DNA of 64,000 bases from NCBI RefSeq assembly GCF_003480435.1, contig NZ_QUJB01000009.1:1438-65437 (forward strand), read 5' to 3'. Positions 31,769 through 39,914 of this stretch are shown here, in pieces. How positions within the stretch are numbered: position 1 is the first letter of the stretch; every line of letters starts with the position of its first letter. The position numbers and the translations under genes are program-made. The stretch comes from Clostridium sp. AM30-24 (lineage in GTDB: Bacteria > Bacillota > Clostridia > Lachnospirales > Lachnospiraceae). Below the pieces are notes generated by a model. The model saw only the letters and a program-made list of their open reading frames with translations, made no database searches and had not been told where the DNA came from.

Positions 31769-31916
31769 GGTGCTCACCATCCTTTTTCGCAGGCTCCGCT
31801 TTCTTCTTCGGACATTTGCGCGGACGATCTTCGCTGTCCTCCCGGCAATGGTATTTACCAGTATCATGCATCATGCGCTCAAACGCCTGAAGGCGTCCCT
31901 CTGTAAAAAGCGTCAT
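31749..31916 (-). CDS. Small uncharacterised element protein
   Basis: The 55-residue product begins MTLFTEGRLQAFERMMHDTGK and continues with a basic Cys-containing part (CREDSED..., CPKKKAEPAKKDGE). Its ATG overlaps the stop of the antirepressor gene (ATGA), and it overlaps the start of the initiator gene, so the three form a compact operon. Similar small proteins occur in Clostridial ICEs at this position. The function is unknown. Confidence 0.5.
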   Translation of the reverse strand: MTLFTEGRLQAFERMMHDTGKYHCREDSEDRPRKCPKKKAEPAKKDGEHHAGIQG

Positions 31917-32743
31917 TCGATCACACCCCATTTCTTAAACAACTTGAAGAGATGATTCTTTCCCTTGCAGGTCACTCTCGTCTGCTGCACCAGTTTTCCG
32001 CTTCTGCCGTAGCAATCCCGGACAATAAAATAGCCCCTTGCAGATTTGTCTGCAAAAGGCATCAGCCAGCCGCTTGGACTGCGGTACAGATAGCGGTGAT
32101 CCAGTAAGAGAGCCACTGCCGTCTTCTCCGGGATTCCGATTTCCTTACAGAAATTCCGGATGCAGGTACAATCCTCGGAGTTCACAAAGGTGTCGAAGTA
32201 GTCTGCCTTGGGCTGTGCCGCATCCAGCTGTTTACGGATACCCTCAAGTTGCTCTCTCTCGGCTACAAGCTCTTGCGCCAGAGTGTAGATGGCCTCCGGA
32301 TGCTGAATCACCTGATCCAAAATGGAATCGCTCATATACACACCATGCTTGCGGATGGAAGGGAGAACTTCATCAAACACCCAGTGTTCAAATCGTTCTG
32401 CCGATGGCAGCTTGCTGTGAACGATCAGCCGGTAAACATCACCTTCTGAGATAAAGGAAATTTCAACGGCCTGCTCTCCAGCGTTTCCATACTGGTTCAC
32501 CTTCTGAACGACCCCCTCGCGTTTCGTTAGGGGGCCTCTGCAATGGCGTTTCACTGCGGCGTAGGGATTCACATACCCCAACGCTTTCGCCACATCGCTT
32601 GCACAGAAGAAGGTCTTGCCTGCCTCCTGTAACAAACGGATGGAACCAAACTCCTGGTTATCAAACACCTCCATCATCTGCCTCGACTGTCTGCCATGAC
32701 TGCCCACATCAGTGTCATGGGTCTTCTGATTGAAATCCGTCAT
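31913..32743 (-). CDS. Phage-type antirepressor (BRO-N and KilAC domains)
   Basis: The 276-residue protein has an N-terminal BRO-N domain (about 25-125: VFDNQEFGSIRLLQEAGKTFFCASDVAKALGY and SERFEHWVFDEVLPSIRKHGVY-like segments) and a C-terminal KilAC-like domain (about 150-270) ending KNHLFKLFKKWGVIE. Prophage antirepressors of this kind bind DNA or repressors and trigger induction. It is the first gene of the compact operon at the rpsI-proximal end. A minus-strand terminator sits 50 bp upstream, so it has either an attenuated leader or a promoter within that short gap. Confidence 0.85.
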   Translation of the reverse strand: MTDFNQKTHDTDVGSHGRQSRQMMEVFDNQEFGSIRLLQEAGKTFFCASDVAKALGYVNPYAAVKRHCRGPLTKREGVVQKVNQYGNAGEQAVEISFISEGDVYRLIVHSKLPSAERFEHWVFDEVLPSIRKHGVYMSDSILDQVIQHPEAIYTLAQELVAEREQLEGIRKQLDAAQPKADYFDTFVNSEDCTCIRNFCKEIGIPEKTAVALLLDHRYLYRSPSGWLMPFADKSARGYFIVRDCYGRSGKLVQQTRVTCKGKNHLFKLFKKWGVIE

Positions 32744-32794
32744 ATCTGTTACCTCCTGCTCAAATTTGTCTCGCCGGATTTCGGGCGAAAAAAA

Positions 32795-32843
32795 ATAGAG
32801 CCTCGACCCATTCTCGTTTTCAAAGAATGAGCCAAGGCTCTAT
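32795..32843 (-). terminator. Minus-strand terminator before the antirepressor
   Basis: An 18-bp stem (atagagcctcgacccattc with gaatgagccaaggctctat) is followed on the minus strand by eight T. It would stop any read-through from rpsI or act as an attenuator for the antirepressor operon. Confidence 0.85.
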
Positions 32844-32990
32844 GTAACAGGATACCTGATATTATTTTTTTGCAGAATTCGTCAGAACTCGCCAAACGAT
32901 CCTGACACTGCTTTTCATTCCATTTCGACCGGATTTTTACCGAAAATCTGTCAAGGATATGGGGCTAATTTCCCTCCAAAATAGCCTTCT

Positions 32991-33050
32991 GTAAACCCAT
33001 TTTCCCACCCATTAGGCTCAAAAATAGGCCGTAAACCCATGGTAAACCCA
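32991..33050 (+). repeat. GTAAACCCA arm-type repeats, right end
   Basis: Copies of GTAAACCCA start at 32991, 33031 and 33042, with an inverted tgggtta at 33057. They match the pair at the left end (787, 799). The mirrored placement supports their role as recombinase arm sites. Confidence 0.65.
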
Positions 33051-33122
33051 TCAAAATGGGTTAATTTGAAGTCAAATTTTCTCAAATTTCACCATCGGAA
33101 TCAGGCAATTTCAGGCATAGAA

Positions 33123-33154
33123 AAAGCCCGGAAAATAGCGTATTTCCGGGCTTT
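33123..33154 (-). terminator. Terminator downstream of rpsI
   Basis: gcccggaaa pairs with tttccgggc around a 7-base loop, followed on the minus strand by five T. It lies just inside the mobile element and therefore now ends the host rplM-rpsI transcript. Confidence 0.88.
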
Positions 33155-33175
33155 TTTAGCATTTTTAAGTTGTAG

Positions 33176-33224
33176 ATTATCTCTTGCTGAACTGCGGAGC
33201 GCGACGAGCTGCTTTGAGACCGTA
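33176..33224 (-). repeat. Proximal att copy, 3' end of rpsI
   Basis: The last 15 codons and stop of rpsI match the distal copy at 676-724 at 47 of 49 bases. The point where element DNA begins cannot be fixed within the repeat. Confidence 0.93.
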
Positions 33225-33569
33225 CTTCTTTCTTTCTTTCATACGCGGATCTCTTGTTAAGAAACCAGCTTTCTTTAATACCGGACGGTACTCGATATCT
33301 GCATGAAGCAGAGCTCTGGAGATACCATGACGGATAGCGCCTGCCTGTCCGGAAACTCCGCCGCCGCGAACGTTAACGATAACGTCGAACTTATCAGCTG
33401 TCTCTGTTGCTGCTAACGGCTGACGAACGATGAGCTTTAATGTCTCAAGACCAAGATACTCATCGATATCTCTCTTATTGATTGTGATCTTACCTGTTCC
33501 CGGTACAAGATATACTCTTGCGATAGATTTTTTTCTTCTGCCTGTTCCGTAATATTTTGTGCTAGCCAT
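33177..33569 (-). CDS. rpsI: Ribosomal protein S9
   Basis: Complete S9 of 130 residues, with [19 protein letters not shown] at the start and the conserved tail [24 protein letters not shown] that reaches the ribosomal P site. The 3' end is the integration site; insertion rebuilt the last codons, so the protein is intact. It follows rplM by 28 bp in the usual rplM-rpsI operon. A terminator supplied by the element follows. Confidence 0.98.
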   Translation of the reverse strand: MASTKYYGTGRRKKSIARVYLVPGTGKITINKRDIDEYLGLETLKLIVRQPLAATETADKFDVIVNVRGGGVSGQAGAIRHGISRALLHADIEYRPVLKKAGFLTRDPRMKERKKYGLKAARRAPQFSKR

Positions 33570-33597
33570 TATGAATTTCCTCCTTTCAGACCTCTAA

Positions 33598-34032
33598 TTA
33601 AAATTTGATTTCTAAAACTTCCGGCTTCTGTGCTGCCTGCTCGTGATCCGGGCCAGCGTAAACGTGAAGTTTTGTGATCATGCTTCTTCCTAAAGGTCCC
33701 TTCGGGAGCATTCCCTTAACTGCTAACTCGATAACCTTCTCCGGCTTCTTCTCGAGCATTTCTCTTAAAGTTGTCTCTTTCATTCCGCCTACATAGTCGG
33801 AGTGGCTGTAGTAGATCTTCTGGTCTAACTTCTTACCTGTAACTTTGATCTTGGAAGCGTTTGTTACGATTACGTAATCGCCGCAGTCGATGTGCGGAGT
33901 GTAGATCGGTTTGTTCTTTCCTCTTAAGATCTTTGCTACTTCTGATGTCAGACGACCTAATGTATATCCTGTAGCGTCAACTACGTACCATTTTCTCTCA
34001 ATTGTTGCTGGACTAGCCATAAAGCTCTTCAT
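33598..34032 (-). CDS. rplM: Ribosomal protein L13
   Basis: L13 of 144 residues ([29 protein letters not shown], then [17 protein letters not shown] and [10 protein letters not shown]). It binds 23S rRNA early in 50S assembly. The start at 34032 (MKSFMASP) has AGGAGG seven bases before; the longer frame is unsupported. The 180 bp upstream could hold an L13 leader, but I see no firm structure. First gene of rplM-rpsI. Confidence 0.97.
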   Translation of the reverse strand: MKSFMASPATIERKWYVVDATGYTLGRLTSEVAKILRGKNKPIYTPHIDCGDYVIVTNASKIKVTGKKLDQKIYYSHSDYVGGMKETTLREMLEKKPEKVIELAVKGMLPKGPLGRSMITKLHVYAGPDHEQAAQKPEVLEIKF

Positions 34033-34213
34033 GGGTTGACCTCCTGTTTGTACTAAATCAATCAATGTTCCTTTATCGTAAAATACTGTCTCCGGGGCTT
34101 TGGCTACAGCATTTTCAACCGATGTCACAGTTATACATTATATTATACATGGCCGGGTGTGTCAACCGTTTTTCTTCAAAATTTCGATTAAATTTTTCCG
34201 AAAAACCTATATT

Positions 34214-35560
34214 TTATCGTGGTTTTGGCATGGTCCTCTTTATCGTTCCCCGATATACGATCTCAGCTACAACTGCTGCCGAAAACTCCGTGATCCAGAA
34301 CGCATTCCAGACTGCTCCGCCGCCAAACAAATGACATAAAATAAAAGCGGATGGAAGGATGACCACGATGTAGCGGAGCAATGAGATCACCAGGGACTGG
34401 ACTCCCATGCCGATTCCCTCGAGGGCGCCTGATGCTGTGACAGACACCGTGGAGACGATAAATCCGGCGCTGATGATCCGGAGAGCGGTGCCGCCCGCTA
34501 TGATAGTCTCCGCATTGTCCGTAAAGGCTCCGATCAGCGTGTTGGCGATTGTAAGACAGAGCAGTGTACCCGCCGCCATGATCACACCTGTCATGGCAAG
34601 CGTTGTCTTGTAGATCTTTGCAACCCTCTCCCGCTCTCCGGCACCGAAATTGTAGCCGATCACCGGGCGCATCCCCTGGATAATGCCGCTGGCCGGGAAA
34701 TAGAGGAAAGTCTGCAGTTTATAGTAGATTCCCAGAATGACCACATAGCTTCTGGAATACTGCGCCAGCAGACCGTTTAACACAAAAATCATGACGGAGG
34801 GCAGCGCCAGATTAAGGATTGCCGGGATCCCGATCCCGTAGAGCTTCTTCATCGTATTTCCACCTGGAATCTTATACCTTGCTTCCAGCTTTACCGGAAC
34901 CGGTCCTTTAAAATAGAAGACAAGGTAAACTATGAGCGAAATAAGCTGCCCCACACCTGTGGCGATCGCCGCTCCGGAGATTCCCATTTTCGGAAAGAAT
35001 GCCAGTCCAAAGATTAAAATCGGATCCAGGATAATATTTGTGATGCAACCGCCGAGCAGGGCGATCATGGAGACCTTCATCCGCCCCACTGCCTGAAAGA
35101 TCTTCTCGAAGGCTAATCCTGCCATGATGATTGGTGAAAACAGGAATGCAACGGATGCGTAACGCACACTGTACCGGATGACCTCCTGATCGCCTGTGAA
35201 CATTCCAAGGAATCCTGGCATGATAACGATACAGATCACAGCGAGGAGGATCCCGTGGATCACAGACAGGACAACGCCCTGAGTCGCTGCCCGGCGCGCT
35301 TCATTCTCCTTTCCGGCACCTCTCGCTGTGGCGATCAGAGCGTTGATTCCCACGCCGAAACCGATCGCCATGGCATTGATGAAGTTCTGGATCGGAAATA
35401 CCAGAGACAATGCTTCCATGGCATTCTCACTGATCCTGGCAACAAAATAACTGTCTACTATATTATAAAGAGAATTCACCAGCATAGACAGGACCATGGG
35501 CATTCCCATTCCGAGGAGAAGCGGAAAGATCGGCTTCTCCTTCATGAAAGTTTCATTCAT
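34214..35560 (-). CDS. MATE-family efflux transporter
   Basis: Membrane protein of 448 residues with about twelve hydrophobic helices, in two similar halves typical of MATE exporters (LLGMGMPMVLSMLVNSLYNIVDSYFV near the start; GIPAILNLALPSVMIFVLNGLL in the second half). It would extrude cationic drugs or metabolites using Na+ or H+. The Met at 35560 has AAAGGA at suitable spacing; Mets four and twelve codons upstream are less likely. It stands alone between rplM and the pxp operon. Substrate unknown. Confidence 0.93.
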   Translation of the reverse strand: MNETFMKEKPIFPLLLGMGMPMVLSMLVNSLYNIVDSYFVARISENAMEALSLVFPIQNFINAMAIGFGVGINALIATARGAGKENEARRAATQGVVLSVIHGILLAVICIVIMPGFLGMFTGDQEVIRYSVRYASVAFLFSPIIMAGLAFEKIFQAVGRMKVSMIALLGGCITNIILDPILIFGLAFFPKMGISGAAIATGVGQLISLIVYLVFYFKGPVPVKLEARYKIPGGNTMKKLYGIGIPAILNLALPSVMIFVLNGLLAQYSRSYVVILGIYYKLQTFLYFPASGIIQGMRPVIGYNFGAGERERVAKIYKTTLAMTGVIMAAGTLLCLTIANTLIGAFTDNAETIIAGGTALRIISAGFIVSTVSVTASGALEGIGMGVQSLVISLLRYIVVILPSAFILCHLFGGGAVWNAFWITEFSAAVVAEIVYRGTIKRTMPKPR

Positions 35561-35597
35561 ATTTATATCCATTCCTTTCGCTTCGCTCAGGCACAAA

Positions 35598-36212
35598 ACG
35601 TTATGAAAATGTTCCCCTGAGCCTATTTTTTCTTTATAATTCTTCTTGCAGGGAACTCGGTATACTACAAATCACGGGGAGGTGAGTGAGCTGTCCGGCT
35701 TGCCGGATGACCGAATATTTATATGTGTAGTCCGCCTTTTCAAGCACAAATAAGTGTGACTAAAGAGCACGTAATCTTATCTTTATATAAACATTCATAT
35801 AAAAAAGAATGTGCCTTGGCACATTCTCGCGCCTCGCGCGGTCGCTTGCGACAGTCTACATCTTCGCGCGAGCACGCATCTTTAGCACGTCAGTGCCTTT
35901 TTATGTAACAGGGAATTCCTTGGAATTTCCTGTTACATAAAAAAACCACACAACCACCCATAAAGCTTTTAGGTGATTGTGTGGCGAAAAAAGTTCTTCT
36001 CTAAAAATCCACACGAGTTTTAACGTCTGGTAGAATAACATAGATTTCGGATTCTGTCAACTATCCGGAGCCCGAAGACTCGATGACTCGATGACCCGAC
36101 CCTCTCACTCTCGAGGGCCCGAACATCTCACTTCCGCATCTGTCCGGCAAAGTCTGCCATGTCCGATGCTGGCAGCTGATCACGCATCTGCGATGCTGCG
36201 ATTCCTTCTGTT
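35598..36212. other. Intergenic region with several hairpins
   Basis: No gene is supported. It holds a perfect inverted repeat gaatgtgcc/ggcacattc (35808-35827), a stem of about 18 bp (35901-35940) and a terminator (35946-35984), plus Arg-codon-like gcgc-rich sequence. Short repeats of this sort recur elsewhere in the host part (57.4-57.8 kb). Confidence 0.5.
35946..35984 (-). terminator. Terminator of the pxp operon
   Basis: The stem ccacacaa/ttgtgtgg with inner pairing is followed on the minus strand by seven T (35939-35945). It follows the hydro-lyase-like gene, the last of the pxp operon. Confidence 0.75.
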
Positions 36213-37034
36213 TCACAGCGATTTCGTACCTTGCTTCTTTTTCTCCAAATAATCATTTAACTCCGCGTTCTTCACATTCGTGATAAACATATGACCCGGA
36301 GCGTGGGTGATGACGATCGGCGGCTTCGCCCGCTCGATGGCTGCCTGTGGGGTCACGCCGCAGGCCCAGAATACCGGGATCTCGCCCTCGCGGATCTCCA
36401 CTGGATCTCCATAGTCCGGATGGTCGATATCCTTGATGCCGATCTTTTCCGGATCGCCCATGTGGACAGGACCACCGTGAACATTCGGGAACTTTTCTGT
36501 GATCTCCGCCGCTTTCTTTGCGTTCTCCGGCGTCATCGGGCGCATGCTGCATACCAACGGACCTTCAAACACACCGGCTTTCTCGCATTCGATGTTCGTC
36601 TTGTACATCGGCACATTTCTTCCCATTGAGATATGGCGCACATCAATTCCGGCCTGTAAGAGCGCCTCCTCGAAGGAGAAGCTGCAGCCGATAAGAAAAC
36701 CGACGAAATCATCCTGCCAGTATTCGGAAGCATCTGTCACTTCATCGACCTTCACGCCGTTTTTATAGATAAAGTACCGCGGAATATCGGTGACGATATT
36801 CGCTCCCTCGCCCATATCATGAACCAGCGGGGAGCCGTCCATGATCTCGAGGATCGGACACGGTTTCGGATTACGCTCCGCGAACTTTTTAAAATCCTCC
36901 GCATATTTTTTCGGCAGGATCACAAGGTTTGCCTGTGCGTATCCCCCGCACATTCCGGCTGTCGGTTCTGTGATCTCACCGTCACGGATCTTTTTCCAGA
37001 TCTCTTCCGGTCTTGTCGTTCTGTAATCTCCCAT
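36213..37034 (-). CDS. DUF1445 / YcsI-family putative hydro-lyase
   Basis: The 273-residue protein matches the YcsI/DUF1445 family (RPEEIWKKIRDGEITEPTAGMCGGYAQANLVILP, then DDFVGFLIGCSFSFEEALL and ACGVTPQAAIERAKPPIVITHAPGHMFITN). Members are annotated as hydro-lyases and relate to D-glutamate cyclase. It is 130 bp downstream of pxpC. In Bacillus subtilis ycsI also lies among ycsF, ycsG and the kip genes, so the whole set seems conserved. It may feed pyroglutamate metabolism, but its reaction is not proven. Confidence 0.88.
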   Translation of the reverse strand: MGDYRTTRPEEIWKKIRDGEITEPTAGMCGGYAQANLVILPKKYAEDFKKFAERNPKPCPILEIMDGSPLVHDMGEGANIVTDIPRYFIYKNGVKVDEVTDASEYWQDDFVGFLIGCSFSFEEALLQAGIDVRHISMGRNVPMYKTNIECEKAGVFEGPLVCSMRPMTPENAKKAAEITEKFPNVHGGPVHMGDPEKIGIKDIDHPDYGDPVEIREGEIPVFWACGVTPQAAIERAKPPIVITHAPGHMFITNVKNAELNDYLEKKKQGTKSL

Positions 37035-37164
37035 TTTTCACTACCCCTTTCTCCTATGCCGTTCTTTTCGTTTCCGGCATCTTAAGTTTCCTGTTTCCCA
37101 CGACCCATTCTGCTGAAACGCTTCACCGATCAGGTCATTTTCCGGTCTGCATCCCCATATTTTT

Positions 37165-38262
37165 TTACCGGAATCTCACAACCTCTTTTTCAAGCTCCAC
37201 AAGAAACTCTTTTCCATTTACGGAGATCTTATAGGTTCCCGCCTTTACCCATGCGGTCTTGTTCGCCTCGGATGCCGCTGCGATCGCCACCGCCTGCTCA
37301 TCATCCGCCGGTTCCACCGGGGTATTCAGTCTCTTAGCAAGCGCGTCAAACTCTTCTTTTTCCTTACAATAGAGAGCCTGCGCCTCATCCACCGTGACTT
37401 TCTCAAAATGGATCTTCATTCCCGGCATACACTGGGCAAGCACCGGAAGGTCCACAGAGATCACATTGGCAATCTTTGTGTAGCCGCCTGTGGTCTGATG
37501 GTCCGCCATCATGACGATAGGATTTCCGTGGGACGGAACCTGGACAGCGCCGAAGCTGATGCCGTCAGTGATGATGTCGCCGCCGTTTTTATGCTCGATC
37601 ACATCGCCTTCCATGCGGCAGCCCATGCGGTCATACTCGTTGGAGATCGTGTAAGTGCTGTTTAAGAAGGTGTTGATTCCCTTATCTGTAAAACAGTCGT
37701 CCTGCGGGCCCATAACGACTCTGAGTGTCCATTCCTTTGCACCGTAAGACGGAAGTCCGTATACACGCTCGGCCATATGCGGGAGCCAGGATGCAGGAGC
37801 GCGGAAAGCGATCTCATCGCCGGTTCCTAATTTTCTTCCCTCGTATCCGCCGACCTTTGATTTCAGGTTCGTGGATCTGCTTCCCATAACGACCGGGATA
37901 TCAAGTCCGCCCGCAAAAGCGATATACGCACGGCTTCCGCCGTACATGCCCATGAAGCTCAACGTCTGGCCCGCTTTTACCAGGACCGCACGGTATCTCT
38001 CCACCGGCTTTCCGTCGATCTTTGCCCCGAGGTCGCCGCCTGTCACCGCGATGATCTCATCTTCTGTAAACTTCATCGTCGGGCCCATCATCGTGATCTC
38101 GATGACCGCCTCGTTCATATCATTTCCGACAAGGATATTGGCGAGTGACGCTGCCCTGGTATCCATGACACCAGATACAGACATTCCAGTCTCCTGATAT
38201 CCGTAACGTCCCATATCCTGAATCGTTGTCAGGAATCCGCCGTTTATGATCTGAATGCCCAT
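37165..38262 (-). CDS. pxpC: 5-oxoprolinase subunit C
   Basis: The 365-residue carboxyltransferase-like subunit (formerly KipA/YcsJ) has IQIINGGFLTTIQDMGRYGYQETGMSVSGVMD and the later HGNPIVMMADHQTTGGYTKIA. With PxpA and PxpB it cleaves 5-oxoproline to glutamate with ATP. Its ATG overlaps the pxpB stop by one base (TGATG) and follows GGAGG. The length is normal. Confidence 0.95.
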   Translation of the reverse strand: MGIQIINGGFLTTIQDMGRYGYQETGMSVSGVMDTRAASLANILVGNDMNEAVIEITMMGPTMKFTEDEIIAVTGGDLGAKIDGKPVERYRAVLVKAGQTLSFMGMYGGSRAYIAFAGGLDIPVVMGSRSTNLKSKVGGYEGRKLGTGDEIAFRAPASWLPHMAERVYGLPSYGAKEWTLRVVMGPQDDCFTDKGINTFLNSTYTISNEYDRMGCRMEGDVIEHKNGGDIITDGISFGAVQVPSHGNPIVMMADHQTTGGYTKIANVISVDLPVLAQCMPGMKIHFEKVTVDEAQALYCKEKEEFDALAKRLNTPVEPADDEQAVAIAAASEANKTAWVKAGTYKISVNGKEFLVELEKEVVRFR

Positions 38263-38993
38263 CACTCCGCCTCCTTATCATATACTACATACTGATATGT
38301 ATTGTTCTCCACCTGTTTTTCGATGGCTTTGTACTCTTCTTCCGTCACCGGGCGGAATTTAATGTACTGTCCGGACTCAAGGAGCACCGGTTTTTCCCGC
38401 TCGGAATCATAGAGCTTTAACGGAGTTCTTCCGATGAGCTGCCAGCCGCCCGGGGATGCCACCGGATAGATTCCAGTCTGCTCTCCGGCGATTCCCACGG
38501 AGCCGCCCTCGATCTTTACACGCGGACTCTTTAAACGCGGAGTCGCGATGCGCTTGTCCATACCGCCGAGATACGGGAAGCCAGCGATGAAGCCTAACAT
38601 ATAGATCAGATATTCTTCAGAGGAATGGATCTTTACGACTTCTTCCTCCGTAAGACCGTTATGTTTTGCCACATTCGCAAGATCCGGTCCCATTTCTCCG
38701 CCATAAAGCACCGGAATCTCGATCACGGTTGGCGGCGGGATCTGGATGCTGCCCATGGAGGACAGAACCTGCTCAAATTTTTCTGTCAGTGCTGAGAACC
38801 GGATCACTTCCGGCTTGTATACAACAAGAAGGGAACGGTAGGTCGGTACGGTCTCGACGATTCCCTCAATCTGTTCTTTCTCTAACGCGATCTTGAATGC
38901 GCGGATCTTCCGGTTGATCTCCGGACTGATCTCATTTCCAAATTCCACGGTGACTGCACAGTCACCGGAAACCAGATATCTTACATTTCCCAC
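38262..38993 (-). CDS. pxpB: 5-oxoprolinase subunit B
   Basis: The 243-residue subunit (KipI/YcsI-type carboxyltransferase half) contains VPTYRSLLVVYKPEVI, GFIAGFPYLGGMDKRIATPR and SVGIAGEQTGIYPVASPGGWQLIGRTP, all conserved. I choose a GTG start at 38993, which follows GAGAGGAG and gives the usual N-terminus (VRYLVSGDCAVTVEFGNEI). A longer in-frame ORF has no ribosome site. It lies between pxpA and pxpC in the operon. Confidence 0.95.
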   Translation of the reverse strand: MGNVRYLVSGDCAVTVEFGNEISPEINRKIRAFKIALEKEQIEGIVETVPTYRSLLVVYKPEVIRFSALTEKFEQVLSSMGSIQIPPPTVIEIPVLYGGEMGPDLANVAKHNGLTEEEVVKIHSSEEYLIYMLGFIAGFPYLGGMDKRIATPRLKSPRVKIEGGSVGIAGEQTGIYPVASPGGWQLIGRTPLKLYDSEREKPVLLESGQYIKFRPVTEEEYKAIEKQVENNTYQYVVYDKEAE

Positions 38994-39064
38994 AGCGAGT
39001 CTCCTCTCTATACATTTGCGGCTGTTTGACATTTGTAAGATGTCAAACAGCTGCACTCTTTTCC

Positions 39065-39826
39065 CTATAAACTTAAATTTTTAATCTCCACACCTTCCGC
39101 GATCAGTGTCTCACGGATATTCTTTACGAACTCCAATGCCTTTGGGTTATCTCCGTGAACGCAGATAGAGTCTGCCTTGATCGCGATATCGTTTCCGTTG
39201 ATGGACTCGACTTTTCCTTCTTTTACCATACGGATCACACGTTTGATCGCAAGGTCTTTGTCCTTGATCACTGCACCCGGAAGCTTTCTTGATACGAGAG
39301 TTCCGTCATCGTTGTAAGCGCGGTCAGCGAAGACCTCACTTGCAGCGCGGAGACCGACTTTTTCTGCTGCCGTGATCATCTTGGAACCTGCAAGTCCCAT
39401 GAAGATGATGTCCTTATCTACCTCATAAACTGCCTCACACATCGCGATGGCTAACTTCTCGTCAACAGCTGCCATATTGTAAAGAGCGCCGTGCGGTTTT
39501 ACATGCTGGATCTTTACGCCTTGGGCGGTACAGAACGCCATGAGAGCGCCCAGCTGGTAGCGGACATAAGCTTTCGCTTCATCCGGCGTCACTGCCATAT
39601 TGCGGCGTCCAAATCCCACAAGGTCCGGGAATCCCGGGTGTGCGCCGACGGCTGTTCCGAACTCTTTCGCCAGAGCAACAGTCTTTTCCATCACCATCGC
39701 GTCACCTGCGTGCCAGCCACATGCCACGTTTGCGGAGGAGACGTACTTTAAGATCTCCTCATCCATTCCGATCGTATAATTTCCAAAGCTTTCTCCAAGG
39801 TCACTGTTTAAATCTACACGGTACAT
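39065..39826 (-). CDS. pxpA: 5-oxoprolinase subunit A
   Basis: The 253-residue LamB/YcsF-family subunit has [12 protein letters not shown] at the start, [33 protein letters not shown], and [11 protein letters not shown], the conserved metal- and substrate-binding segments. It acts with PxpB and PxpC to open pyroglutamate. The NRAMP transporter gene precedes it by about 90 bp. Confidence 0.97.
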   Translation of the reverse strand: MYRVDLNSDLGESFGNYTIGMDEEILKYVSSANVACGWHAGDAMVMEKTVALAKEFGTAVGAHPGFPDLVGFGRRNMAVTPDEAKAYVRYQLGALMAFCTAQGVKIQHVKPHGALYNMAAVDEKLAIAMCEAVYEVDKDIIFMGLAGSKMITAAEKVGLRAASEVFADRAYNDDGTLVSRKLPGAVIKDKDLAIKRVIRMVKEGKVESINGNDIAIKADSICVHGDNPKALEFVKNIRETLIAEGVEIKNLSL

Positions 39827-39914
39827 AATATTTCCTCCTTGCTTTCCCTGCCGGTATTTTCTAAATTTCCTATCTACTATTTTAAACGACTTGCGTCACA
39901 ATCTCAATACATAA

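Larger units (their letters stand above)
676..33224. mobile_element. Integrative element in the 3' end of rpsI carrying oxidative-stress cargo
   Basis: A 49-bp direct repeat with two mismatches bounds about 32.5 kb: 676-724 and 33176-33224. Both copies encode the last 15 S9 codons plus TAA in the same sense, so insertion leaves rpsI intact. Two tyrosine recombinases read toward the distal copy. Short GTAAACCCA repeats occur near both ends. Backbone genes are an excisionase-like HTH protein, MazF, XRE/ImmA pairs, a Y-family polymerase, a replication initiator remnant and an antirepressor. The cargo is 4.8-26.5 kb. No relaxase, coupling protein or type IV secretion gene is visible. Integration at the 3' end of rpsI is known for ICEs of Firmicutes; the cargo is what is unusual. 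Confidence 0.9.

Noticed and set aside
34033..34213. L13 leader RNA
   Set aside because: The position is right, but I could not draw a convincing conserved structure by eye; a covariance-model search would decide.
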